From positions 1 to 64,000 of the forward strand of contig CAVTES010000006.1 in assembly GCA_963733885.1 (NCBI GenBank): a stretch of DNA of 64,000 nt, given 5' to 3'. How positions within the stretch are numbered: position 1 is the stretch's first letter; the number at the start of each line of letters is the position of its first letter. This stretch comes from JACVRW01 sp963733885 (GTDB lineage Bacteria > Actinomycetota > Thermoleophilia > Solirubrobacterales > Thermoleophilaceae). Both the position numbers and the translations under genes were made by a program. Shown one piece after another: positions 18,905-27,123 of this stretch. Under the pieces are notes generated by a model. The model saw only the letters and a program-made list of their open reading frames with translations. It searched no databases and had not been told where the DNA came from.

Positions 18905-19312
18905 CTACTCCCGCAGCCCGACGGCTTTGAGGGCCTCGGCGAGCGTCAGGAACACCTGCCGTCGCACGACCTTGCCGTCCCGGAAGGTAAGGACCAGGTG
19001 GACGTGCATCGGAACCCTCACCCCGCTGCTCCTTCCCTCGCCCTCAAAGCGAACGGAGCCGATCACCATATCTTCGGTCTCCTTGACTCCCTCCAAGCGC
19101 CCTTCGAGGGGGCCCAACTCCTCCCTCACCCCCAGGACGGCTGCCGCCCACCGTCTCACTCCATCGTGGCCGCGGTAGAGAGGCTCAACCCCAGGTATGG
19201 GCTGCTCCTCCCACTCAACGGCGGGGTCGCACTCCGCCACGATGGCCTCTATGTCGCCGTCATTGAAGGCCTGCAGCATGCGGAGACCAACGTCAACGTT
19301 CTTCTGCGACAT
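18905..19312 (-). CDS. SnoaL-like (NTF2 fold) protein
   Basis: 135 residues: FNDGDIEAIVAECDPAVEW, YRGHDGVRRWAAAVLGVRE and VHLVLTFRDGKVVRRQVFLT match the SnoaL-like fold. It is the first of the three tandem copies, which together lie between tRNA-Arg and its 3' remnant. Confidence 0.85.
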   Translation of the reverse strand: MSQKNVDVGLRMLQAFNDGDIEAIVAECDPAVEWEEQPIPGVEPLYRGHDGVRRWAAAVLGVREELGPLEGRLEGVKETEDMVIGSVRFEGEGRSSGVRVPMHVHLVLTFRDGKVVRRQVFLTLAEALKAVGLRE

Positions 19313-19449
19313 CGCCCGCCCAGTATCCGCCGCTCGAACGGGTCGCGTCCAGGGTCGCGTTGATGCGGCTCGGCTTCTGGCCGCTTGTCAGAGCAGGAGG
19401 CGATTTGTGCTTGCCTCACAAATCCGTGATTAGCAGGAGGAAATGAGAG

Positions 19450-19523
19450 TGCCCCCGGCAGGACTCGAACCTGCGGCCCGCTGCTTAGAAGGCAGCCGCT
19501 CTATCCACCTGAGCTACGGGGGC
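19450..19523 (-). tRNA. tRNA-Arg (TCT)
   Basis: Acceptor stem GCCCCCG/CGGGGGC, D arm GCTC/GAGC, anticodon stem CTGCC.../...CAGC with loop TTCTAAG giving TCT, T arm GCAGG-TTCGAGT-CCTGC, discriminator A. CCA is not encoded. Confidence 0.95.
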
Positions 19524-19563
19524 CCACGCGCGAGGATAGGCCGCCGGGCGGCCGCCGGGCGGG

Positions 19564-19986
19564 TCAGCGGCCGCCGCCGCCGCCGATCGACGACCCCGAG
19601 AAGAAGAAGAACCAGACCTCGAAGGCCACGGCGGCGATGATCACCACGACGATCACGATGCGCTCCGCTCCGGTGATCCGGGCGGAGCTGCCCGAATGGT
19701 CCGGCCGCTCGCCACGCATGCTCCGTAGCCAGGGCGCGTGCGTGCGGACCGTCGGCAGCGTGCCGGTGGCTTCCTGATACGCGTAGCTCACCCTCTTGAG
19801 CGCTTGGTAGAGCAGGATGCTGAACACGATCAGGCAAAGCAGCACGGTCGCGAGGGCGCCCATCGACGGCTGGCTGGCGTCGCCCTGGATGCGCGAACCG
19901 ATCCAGAGCGCCAGCAGCGGGCTTCCGATCCACACGTTCAGTGCCAGGAAGGCCATCAGGGCGGCGAGGCCGAATCGCTTTGCCAC
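19564..19986 (-). CDS. Membrane protein, about three helices
   Basis: 140 residues. Hydrophobic segments lie at about 7-30 (LAALMAFLALNVWIGSPLLA), 44-62 (ALATVLLCLIVFSILLYQAL) and 108-132 (IVIVVVIIAAVAFEVWFFFF), with a Gly-rich end. A Leu/Tyr-rich loop (RVSYAYQEATGTLP) separates helices two and three. Function not recognised. Confidence 0.75.
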   Translation of the reverse strand: MAKRFGLAALMAFLALNVWIGSPLLALWIGSRIQGDASQPSMGALATVLLCLIVFSILLYQALKRVSYAYQEATGTLPTVRTHAPWLRSMRGERPDHSGSSARITGAERIVIVVVIIAAVAFEVWFFFFSGSSIGGGGGR

Positions 19987-20047
19987 GCGGCGATGGTATC
20001 CCCGAGCCGCGATGAGTTCGACCGGTGGCGCGGGTCTGTGTACACGA

Positions 20048-20974
20048 ATGATCAGCGCCGCTTCAGAGCACGCATACAGCCAACTGATCGAACCGCACCG
20101 CGCTGAGCTGCGCGCACATTGCTATCGCATGCTTGGCTCCGTCCACGATGCGGAAGACGCCCTCCAGGACGCCCTGCTTCGCGCCTGGAAAGGACTGCGC
20201 GTGTTCGAGGGCCGCAGCTCCGTACGCACCTGGCTGTACCGGATCGCCACCAACGCCTGCCTCGACCTGATGAAGCGACGCCCCAAGCAGCCGGCGGAGT
20301 GGCCGGAGCCGTTCCCCGACGAGCTGCTCGAGATCGAAGACGGGCTCGCCGCGCCCGAGGCGCGGTACGAGCAACGCGAGAGCGTCGAGCTCGCATTCGT
20401 CGCCGCGCTTAAGCACCTGCCCGCGACCCAGCGAGCCGCGCTGCTCCTCCGCGACGTACTCGGCTTTTCGGCGAAGGAGACGGCGGAGGCGCTCGACACG
20501 ACCGTGGCCTCGGCGAACGGCGCCCTCCGCCGCGCCCGCGCGGCGATCGACGAACGGCTACCGGAGCGCAGCCAGCAGGCGACCCTGCGCGAGCTGGGCG
20601 ACGACGAGGTGCGCGGCATCGTGGAGCGATACGCCGACGCGCTCGAGCGCGGCGACCTCGATGCGATGGTCGCCATGCTGGCCGAGGACGCCAGCTTCTC
20701 GATGCCGCCGGTGCCGGACCGCTTCGACGGGCTCGAGGAGCTCGTCCCCTTCCTTGCGCGCGGACCGTTCCGGGAGCGCTGGCGGCATGTGCCGGTACGC
20801 GCCAGCGGTCAGGCGGCGGTCGGCTGCTACAAGTGGGAACCGGGACGCGGGGTGTACGTGTTCCACGCGCTCGACGTGCTCACCCTCCGAGGCACGAGCA
20901 TCGCCGCGATCACCGCGTTCCTCGGCGACGGGCTGTACGCCGACTTCGGCCTGCCCGACGAGCTGCCCGCGTAG
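20048..20974 (+). CDS. ECF RNA polymerase sigma factor with SnoaL-like C-terminal domain
   Basis: 308 residues from ATG 20048. Region 2 (RAHCYRMLGSVHDAEDALQD, SVRTWLYRIATNACLDLMKR) and region 4 (LKHLPATQRAALLLRDVLGF, SAKETAEALDTTVASANGAL) of a group-4 sigma factor are followed by a SnoaL-like domain (VERYADALERGDLDAMVAML, EDASFSMPP). This matches the SigG/SigX5 (TIGR02960) type, in which the extra domain modulates activity in place of an anti-sigma factor. The next gene, a DUF899 protein 69 bases downstream, may be a target. Confidence 0.92.
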   Translation: MISAASEHAYSQLIEPHRAELRAHCYRMLGSVHDAEDALQDALLRAWKGLRVFEGRSSVRTWLYRIATNACLDLMKRRPKQPAEWPEPFPDELLEIEDGLAAPEARYEQRESVELAFVAALKHLPATQRAALLLRDVLGFSAKETAEALDTTVASANGALRRARAAIDERLPERSQQATLRELGDDEVRGIVERYADALERGDLDAMVAMLAEDASFSMPPVPDRFDGLEELVPFLARGPFRERWRHVPVRASGQAAVGCYKWEPGRGVYVFHALDVLTLRGTSIAAITAFLGDGLYADFGLPDELPA

Positions 20975-21040
20975 CGAGCGGTCAGTTCTCGCGGTCTCCG
21001 CGGTCAGCACTCGCATCAACGAACCACAAGGAGCTGACCA

Positions 21041-21766
21041 GTGATGTTTCCGGGAGAGTCGCCGGAGTACAGGACGGCGCGTGACGCGCTCCTCGAGCGG
21101 GAGGTCGAGCTGCGCAGGGAGATGGAGGCGGTGGCCGCCCTGCGGCGGGAGCTGCCGCCGGGCGGAGTCGTGCCGGAGGACTATGTCTTCCAGGGCGCCG
21201 GGGCGGACGGGCAGCCGGCGGACATCCGGATGTCGGCGCTGTTCGCCCCTGGCAGGGACTCGCTCGTGATCTACAACTTCATGTTTCCGCGCTCGCCCCA
21301 GGACCCCCGGCCGGGCCCCGAGAGCGGGCGAACCGCGGAGCTGCCGCTGGCGCAGGGCCCGTGTCCGTCGTGCACGGCGCTGCTGGACCAGCTCGACGCG
21401 GTGATGTTGCATTCGGAGCCGCGACCCAACTTCTACGCTGTGGCCGGAGCTCCGATCGAGCATGTGCTCAGGTTCGCCCGGGAGCGCGGGTGGCGGCGGC
21501 TGCGGGTGCTGTCCGCGGCCGGCAACGGCTTCAAGCGCGACTACCGCGGCGAGACCGACGACGGCTCACAGATCCCGATCCTGAACGTGTTCCACCGCGA
21601 CGGCGACACGATCCGGCACTTCTGGAGCTCGGAGCTGATGTTCGCGCCCACAGACGAGGGCCAGGACCCCCGCCACGTGGGCACGATCGAGCCGCTGTGG
21701 AATCTGTTCGACCTCACACCCGAGGGGCGCGGGCAGGGCTGGGACGAGCAGCTCAGCTACCGCTGA
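21041..21766 (+). CDS. DUF899 family thioredoxin-like protein
   Basis: About 241 residues; starts at GTG 21041 or ATG 21044 with AAGGAG upstream. Family pattern seen: helical N-terminus, EDYVFQG, LVIYNFMFP, a CPSC pair near residue 108, and FHRDGDTIRHFWSSEL. DUF899 proteins have a thioredoxin-like fold and unknown substrate. The preceding sigma-factor gene suggests co-regulation. Confidence 0.88.
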   Translation: MMFPGESPEYRTARDALLEREVELRREMEAVAALRRELPPGGVVPEDYVFQGAGADGQPADIRMSALFAPGRDSLVIYNFMFPRSPQDPRPGPESGRTAELPLAQGPCPSCTALLDQLDAVMLHSEPRPNFYAVAGAPIEHVLRFARERGWRRLRVLSAAGNGFKRDYRGETDDGSQIPILNVFHRDGDTIRHFWSSELMFAPTDEGQDPRHVGTIEPLWNLFDLTPEGRGQGWDEQLSYR

Positions 21767-22148
21767 GGCCGGCTTCCTCGAACGCGCGCTCCCTGTCGGT
21801 GAAGATGGTGAAGCGCCTGACCTTCCCGTCCTCGAAGGTGTAGGTAACCCAGTAGTCGCCGTCGACCGGGACGCCGCTCCCCGCCCCTCTGCCCCACTGA
21901 TAGAGCCGCACCACCACATGGTCGCCCGCGTCGATGAACTCCTCGGCCCGATATGACCATTCCTCGAAGCCCTCGACCCAGTCCGCCATGAGCGCCAGCA
22001 GCCCCTCGCGGCCATGGAAGACTGCGCCGTCGGGATCGGTCCTCTTGCTGACCATGTCGGGGTGGATGTGCTCGAGCGCGATGTCCACGTCGCCGCGCCG
22101 GAATGCCTCGAGCGCGGCACGGACGATCTCGACGTTCTGCTCCGACAT
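21753..22148 (-). CDS. SnoaL-like (NTF2 fold) protein
   Basis: 131 residues: VEIVRAALEAFRRGDVDIAL, FHGREGLLALMADWVEGFEE, WVTYTFEDGKVRRFTIFTDR. A fourth SnoaL-like paralogue, convergent with the DUF899 gene and overlapping its end by 14 bases. Confidence 0.85.
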   Translation of the reverse strand: MSEQNVEIVRAALEAFRRGDVDIALEHIHPDMVSKRTDPDGAVFHGREGLLALMADWVEGFEEWSYRAEEFIDAGDHVVVRLYQWGRGAGSGVPVDGDYWVTYTFEDGKVRRFTIFTDRERAFEEAGLSGS

Positions 22149-22178
22149 CCCCGGCGAGTATCGCGCCCCGCGGCCGCT

Positions 22179-23028
22179 TCAGCTTGGCACGAGGTCGAAC
22201 TTGTTCGGGTGCGGCCCGGTCCGCCCCTGTTCGCGCCGGTCGAGCGCGGCGATCCGGCCGGCGTCCTCGGTCTCGAGCTCGAAGTCGAACAGCGCAAAGT
22301 TCTCCTCGATCCGGGCCGGCGTCGTGGACTTCGGGAAGACGATGCTGCCGCGCTGGAGATGCCAGCGGAGGACCACCTGCGCCGGTGACCTGCCGAGCCG
22401 CTCGGCGATCTCGCTGATCGCCGGGTCGTCGAGCACCTCGCCCTGCGCGATCGGCGACCACGCCTGGGTGGCGATGCCGTGGGCCTCCCCGTAGCGGCGC
22501 ACGTCCTCGTTCTGGAAGTACGGATGCAGCTCGATCTGGTTTACCGCCGGCACGACCTCGCACTCGGCCGCCAGCCGCTCCAGATGCTCGGGCTCGAAGT
22601 TCGAGACGCCGATCGAGCGCGCGCGCCCGTCCCTGTGGAACTCCTCGAGCGTGTTCCAGGTCGAGACAAAGTCGCCGTCGTAGAGCATCGGCAGCGGCCA
22701 ATGGATCAGGAACAGGTCGACGTAGTCGGAGCCCAGCTTGGACGAGGGTCTCGTCGAACGCCTCGCGGGCCTCGCCGGGCCGGTGGCGGCTGTTGCTGAG
22801 CTTGCTGGTCACGAACACCTCGGCACTGTCGAGCCCCGATGCGCGGATGCCCTCGCCGACCTCGCTCTCGTTGCCGTACATCTGCGCGGTGTCGACGTGC
22901 CGGTAGCCGACATCGAGGGCTCGGCCCACTGCGTCCGCCGTCTCCTCGGGTGGGATCTGGAAGACGCCGAACCCGAGTTGGGGGATGGTGCGACCGTCGT
23001 TGAGTTCAACCATGGGAACCGTGCTCAT
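22179..23028 (-). CDS. Aldo/keto reductase, one frame break
   Basis: ATG at 23028 (MSTVPMVELNDGRTIPQLGF). NADPH-dependent reductase of aldehydes or ketones, related to the 2,5-diketo-gluconate reductase group. Motifs: DTAQMYGNE (catalytic Asp and Tyr), KLSNSRH, IGVSNFEPEHL, NQIELHPYFQ, QAWSPIAQGEV and FPKSTTPARIEENF (NADP site). The frame changes by one base at about 22735, between FDETLVQ and KLGSDYVDLFLIHW; the protein is otherwise complete, so a sequence error is likely. About 282 residues when joined. Confidence 0.85.
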
Positions 23029-23109
23029 CGGTCCCATGTTCCCCTTCCCCGCCGCGCCGAATCGAGAGGCTGTCCCGGGGCTCGAGGGTGTGGGAGTCTG
23101 TACCGCGGC

Positions 23110-23559
23110 GTGCGAGTGCTGCTCAACGTCATCTGGTTCGTTTTTGCCGGGCTGTGGATCGCGATCGGGTACGCCATCGCGGCCCTGCTCATGTTCATTC
23201 TCATCATCACCATCCCCTTCGGGGTGGCGGCGCTGCGCATCGGTATCTTCGCGCTCTGGCCTTTCGGGAAGACCGTGGTCCGCCGAGAGGATGCAGGCGC
23301 GGGGTCGGCTATCGGCAACGTGCTTTGGTTCGTGCTCGCCGGGTGGTGGCTGATCCTCCTCCACATCGTTACGGCAGTGCTGCTCTGCCTGACGATCATC
23401 GGGATCCCGCTCGGGTTGGCCAACTTCAAGCTGATCCCGGTGACCTTCCGGCCGTTCGGGCGCGACATCGTCTCGATCGAGGAGGCTGAGCGCCAGGGCC
23501 TGGAGCAGCACGCCGCTGTGCCGACCCACCCGACGCGGCGCGAGGCGCCGGGCAGCTAG
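23110..23559 (+). CDS. YccF-domain membrane protein
   Basis: 149 residues from GTG 23110. Two halves each carry a membrane hairpin: VLLNVIWFVFAGLWIAIGYA, then PFGVAALRIGIFALWPFGK; and IGNVLWFVLAGWWLILLHIV, then IGIPLGLANFKLIPVTFRPF. The duplicated NVxWFVxAGxW motif is the YccF family signature. Function unknown. The gene next downstream is 16 bases away and may be co-transcribed. Confidence 0.85.
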   Translation: MRVLLNVIWFVFAGLWIAIGYAIAALLMFILIITIPFGVAALRIGIFALWPFGKTVVRREDAGAGSAIGNVLWFVLAGWWLILLHIVTAVLLCLTIIGIPLGLANFKLIPVTFRPFGRDIVSIEEAERQGLEQHAAVPTHPTRREAPGS

Positions 23560-23575
23560 AGCGAAAGGAGTCGCG

Positions 23576-24058
23576 ATGTCCGAGGAGACGATGGTCGAGT
23601 TGGTCCAGAAAGCGCTCGAGGAGCGCGGAATCAAGGACCGTGTGGAGGCCGTCGGCCAGTTCAACCCCCGCGGGCACAGCGGCGGCATGTTCGTGGGCGG
23701 GCTGATGGGCGGCGACGCCGGAAGCGCGCTCGGTGGAGTCGGCGAGAGCGTGGGCGTGGGCGCCGGGTCACTGGCCGGGATGCGCGCCGCGGACGCGGCC
23801 TCCGGTCTTCCCGACAAGATGCTCGTCGGGGTATCGGCGACGACGGTCTACGGCTTCGCCGCGCCCACGAGGCACAGCGAGCCAACCGCGCTCGCCTTCC
23901 AGGTCCCCCGTGACGGCGTCACGGCGAAGGTGCACCAGGGCGTGAACGTGCGGGTGCTGGAGCTGATCGACGACGCGAGCGGGTCACGCATCGAGCTGGA
24001 GGGAAACCGGCTCCCGGTGACGCACTCGAAGGACGTGATCGAGGCGCTCAAGGGCTGA
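23576..24058 (+). CDS. Conserved-looking protein, unknown function
   Basis: 160 residues with AAAGGAG six bases before the ATG. A short N-terminal helix precedes a Gly-rich stretch (GGMFVGGLMGGDAGSALGG) that could insert in or lie on a membrane, then a beta-rich C-terminal half (KMLVGVSATTVYGFA, VRVLELIDDASGSRIELEG). I do not recognise a family. Confidence 0.75.
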   Translation: MSEETMVELVQKALEERGIKDRVEAVGQFNPRGHSGGMFVGGLMGGDAGSALGGVGESVGVGAGSLAGMRAADAASGLPDKMLVGVSATTVYGFAAPTRHSEPTALAFQVPRDGVTAKVHQGVNVRVLELIDDASGSRIELEGNRLPVTHSKDVIEALKG

Positions 24059-24079
24059 CGTTTTATCGGGGCGGCCGTT

Positions 24080-24805
24080 TCATCGGGGCGGCCGGATTCG
24101 AACCGGCGATCCTCTCGGCCCCAAACCGAGCGCGCTACCAGGCTGCGCTACGCCCCGTTGGCCGGCGAGTCGTAACCACTGCTCCTGCACGCAATCCATC
24201 CACGCCTGCAGTCGTGCACGCAAGCAGCGTGTCGCAGGTCGTGACCGTCAGCACTCCGTACTGCACCGCCAGGTTCGACCGCCAGCCGGCCGCTGTTGGT
24301 CTTTCGCTGCAGTTGGACGTCGCCGGGGTCGATGTCCAGCGTCGACGCCCAGAATTCGGACAGCTTCCGAAGATGCTGATCCGCGTGGTACTGGATCGAG
24401 AACTGAAGCTTGTTGCGCGTTAGGGTCCTGAGCCATCGAGTCGCAAGCACCATGACCCGAGGATCCGAGTTCGCGATGCGGACGGCGTTTCGATTGCGCT
24501 TGTAGCCCTCGCCGATGTACATGCAGACGAAGTCTCGGAAGGTGGGATCCATGGCTGACAGGACCGAGAACGAACTCCAGCCCATCCTTGTAGGCCTCCT
24601 CACGCAGCAGCCGGAACTTCCTCTTCATGGCTCGACCGCCTGCGTGGGGGTCGCGCCGCCGCGGGCGCCCCAGCGGGATGTCCCGCACCCAGTAGAAGAC
24701 CGTCGTCTTCGGCAGCGCCAGCCGCTCCGCGATCTCCACGATGCTCAGGCGGCGCTCTATTCGAAGCTCGCGGGCCTTCTCGCGGACGTAGGCGGGGTAC
24801 GCCAT
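24080..24805 (-). CDS. HTH plus LAGLIDADG-like protein, broken, reading into tRNA-Pro
   Basis: ATG at 24805. The N-terminus has a helix-turn-helix (SIVEIAERLALPKTTVFYWV). The middle part (FRDFVCMYIGEGYKRNRN, VRIANSDPRVMVLATRWL, QYHADQHL) resembles a LAGLIDADG-type homing endonuclease module of a family common in Thermoleophilia. Further pieces (QYGVLTVTTCDTLL; RLQAWMDCVQEQW) follow in other frames, so breaks lie near 24560, 24285 and 24220. In the last frame no stop occurs until the 3' end of the tRNA-Pro gene, so the true C-terminus is unclear. Confidence 0.55.
24083..24157 (-). tRNA. tRNA-Pro (TGG)
   Basis: Acceptor CGGGGCG/CGCCCCG, D arm GCGC/GCGC with AGCCTGGTA loop, anticodon stem CTCGG/CCGAG with loop TTTGGGG (anticodon TGG), T arm GCCGG-TTCGAAT-CCGGC, discriminator A. 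CCA not encoded. Confidence 0.95.
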
Positions 24806-25654
24806 TGCGAACACATGTTCGCACGACTTCCGGACGGATCGGCAGTCGCGCCGGCCTCGATCCCCCAGAGCAGCGCCGCCCCCGAAGAGGCGCCCCAGTC
24901 GCGCAGGCGCGATGGCGGCGGTCGCGGCGGCTTCGGGTTCGCCGGCCAACACCGCCGCGAGGACAGCAGCGCCGACGTCGGGCAGCTCGCCGCGCTCCGC
25001 GCAGCGCAGATACGCGTGCCCCAGCGGAGAGCTGCGGCCGGCAGCGAGCGCGCTCAACTGCGCCGGCGCGCCCGTCGCATGGCGCCAGGCCGCGTAGCCC
25101 GCCAGCGCGTCGTCGCCCGTGGGCGTGAGCCCCTCGCCGAGGCCGGCCAGCCGCCGTACGCCGTCGCGCGTCCGTCCACGTCGCAGTGCCCGGAGGCCGG
25201 GGACGAGACCATCCGGCGGCCCACCCGTCACCGCCAGCGCGGCAGCAACCGCCTCGGCCGCAGCGGCTACTTCAGAGGCAGCCGCCGCACGGCTCGGCCG
25301 GGGCACCGGCCGTCGTTCGCGCAGCCGCTCGAGACCCACGGCCTGCTCCCCCAGCCACAGCCGGCCCGGTTCCACCTGCACGAGCTGTCCGGGACGCAAC
25401 ACGCGCCGCCACGGGCCGGCGACCTCCACGGAGAGCGGGCCGAACGGCGCATCCGGATCAGCCAGCAGCATCCAATCGTCCCCCGCGCGCACGTAGGCCC
25501 CGAACGAGAGCACGAGCTCCACCACGCCGGTGCGACCGGGGCGAAGCGCCCGCAGAGCGCCCGGACCGGCGAAAAGGGCCCGCGCAGCCGTCGACGGACG
25601 GCGGCGCGAGGCCGCCTCACGGGGGTCCCTCACAAAAGTGGACGCATAGGCCAC
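24758..25654 (-). CDS. allH: DUF2877 protein, AllH-type oxamate carbamoyltransferase subunit, one frame break
   Basis: GTG start at 25654 shares one base with the stop of the upstream DUF1116 gene (TAGTG). About 298 residues. Motifs: VVELVLSFGAYVRAGDDWML, DGLVPGLRALRRG and LAGLGEGLTPTGDDALAGYA, typical of DUF2877 (E. coli YlbF/AllH). A one-base change at about 24905 restores the usual ending (LRDWGASSGAALLWGIEAG). In E. coli AllF, AllG and AllH together convert oxamate plus carbamoyl phosphate to oxalurate, or the reverse. The 3' end overlaps the next gene by 48 bases. Confidence 0.8.
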
Positions 25655-27090
25655 TAACGTCGGGGACCCCCCGCCGTCAGCGGAGTAGGTCGACGGTCGA
25701 GCTCCGCCGCCAGCGCGAGCACCGCCGCGCGAAACGGCTCGATTGGCTGGTGCGCTACGCCGGCGCCGATCTGGCCCGCCCCGCTCGAGCCGTGCAGGAC
25801 GCCGGTGGTGATCTGAGGCGTGAGCTCGAGCTCCGCTACCAGGCGCGCGTCGATGCCGAGGGGAGCGCCCGCCAGGTCGAGCGCCGGGATCGCGAACCGG
25901 CGTGAGCGGGCGAGCGTGATCTGGCTCATCAGCTCGGTCCGCTCGACGGCGTCCCGCGCGCCTCCGCCGAAGAAGCCCGCCACGGCCGGGGACGCGGCGA
26001 TCGCCATGCCGCCCAGTCCGATGCACTCGATCACGGCCGAGTCTCCGATGTCGAGCGCGCCGTCCTCATCGGCGTATCCCTCGCGCAGCAGCGCTTCGCG
26101 TACCGCCGCGGCGGGGGCGCTGAACCAGCGGCCCGGCAACCCCGCCAGCTGCAGCCCCATGTCCGTGCCGTTGCGGGAGATGACGTTCACGATGCTGGAG
26201 CCCGCGACGCCGGCGGCGGCGAGCGAGGCGCACTTCGCCGCCGCCATGGTGAGGCTGAGGAAGAAGTGGTGGTTGCCGGCGATGAAGCGTGCCGCCCGCT
26301 CCCCGCCGAGCGCGGCGAAGCCGGGAAGAAACCGGCGCACGAGGAGGTTTCCCGTCGCCTGGCTTCGCATGTGCAGCTCGTCGCCCATCTGCAGGCCCTG
26401 GGCCGCCAACTCGAACACGTCGATCGGGCCCTCACGCTCGATCAGCCGGCCGAGGAGCGGCGCCAGGTCGTCGCGGAAGAAGCGGAGTCTCTCGATCGAC
26501 TCGTCGTCGCCCACGCCGAACCACAGCGTCTTTCCAGGGCCCTCGTTGAAGGTCGAGTAGGCGCGCGTCCCGGATACGTCGTCCTCGACGACCCAGACCG
26601 GCATCGAGGGCGAGCAGACCCCGGTCATGGCGCCGACATGGTTGTGGGGGTTCCCGGGATTCAGCGCGACAGAGCCACGCAAGAGCAGGTCGGCCGCCTG
26701 GGCCCGATCGCCGGCCCAGCCCTCGAACATGCAGGCCGCCACCAACGCCCGCCGCTGCGGATCGCAGATCCGCTCGAACTCGATCGGCGGCCCGGCGTGC
26801 AGCAACGTGCGGCCCTCGAGCACCGGCAGCGCATCACCCGCCCGCGCCACCCCCACTGCCCGCGGGACGGCCGACTCGATTCGATCCACCGCCTCCTCGT
26901 TTGCCCGTGCGACACGCGCGCCGTGACGTCCCCAGAGCCGCTCGAGCGCCGGCAGCAGCTCGGGGGCCCCGGTCGCCGGCGGCCGCCAGTCCACGTCCAC
27001 GACCGTCGCGCCCTGCTCCAGGAGCGCGTACGCGAACTCCGGGAGGCCCACGTTCACGGCCTCCACGTGCTCCAGCACCTCGGCGCGCAC
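25654..27090 (-). CDS. allG: DUF1116 protein, AllG-type oxamate carbamoyltransferase subunit
   Basis: 478 residues from GTG 27090, chosen for the AGGAG seven bases upstream and the start of family-like sequence. Signatures: VDVDWRPPATG, LNPGNPHNHVGAMTGVCSPS, FNEGPGKTLWFGVGDD, GNHHFFLSLTMAAAKCASLA, VISRNGTDMGLQLAGLPGRW. These match DUF1116 (E. coli YlbE/AllG). It is intact. Together with AllH downstream and AllF plus carbamate kinase at 32.5-34.9 kb it makes a complete oxamate/carbamoyl-transfer set. Confidence 0.88.
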   Translation of the reverse strand: MRAEVLEHVEAVNVGLPEFAYALLEQGATVVDVDWRPPATGAPELLPALERLWGRHGARVARANEEAVDRIESAVPRAVGVARAGDALPVLEGRTLLHAGPPIEFERICDPQRRALVAACMFEGWAGDRAQAADLLLRGSVALNPGNPHNHVGAMTGVCSPSMPVWVVEDDVSGTRAYSTFNEGPGKTLWFGVGDDESIERLRFFRDDLAPLLGRLIEREGPIDVFELAAQGLQMGDELHMRSQATGNLLVRRFLPGFAALGGERAARFIAGNHHFFLSLTMAAAKCASLAAAGVAGSSIVNVISRNGTDMGLQLAGLPGRWFSAPAAAVREALLREGYADEDGALDIGDSAVIECIGLGGMAIAASPAVAGFFGGGARDAVERTELMSQITLARSRRFAIPALDLAGAPLGIDARLVAELELTPQITTGVLHGSSGAGQIGAGVAHQPIEPFRAAVLALAAELDRRPTPLTAGGPRR

Positions 27091-27123
27091 TCTCGGCTCC
27101 TGTGCTATTCCAGTCCGCCGCCG

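Noticed and set aside
21757..23817. A 686-residue fusion protein on the minus strand
   Set aside because: It joins the antisense of the YccF gene, the aldo/keto reductase N-terminus and shifted SnoaL sequence; real genes explain each part.
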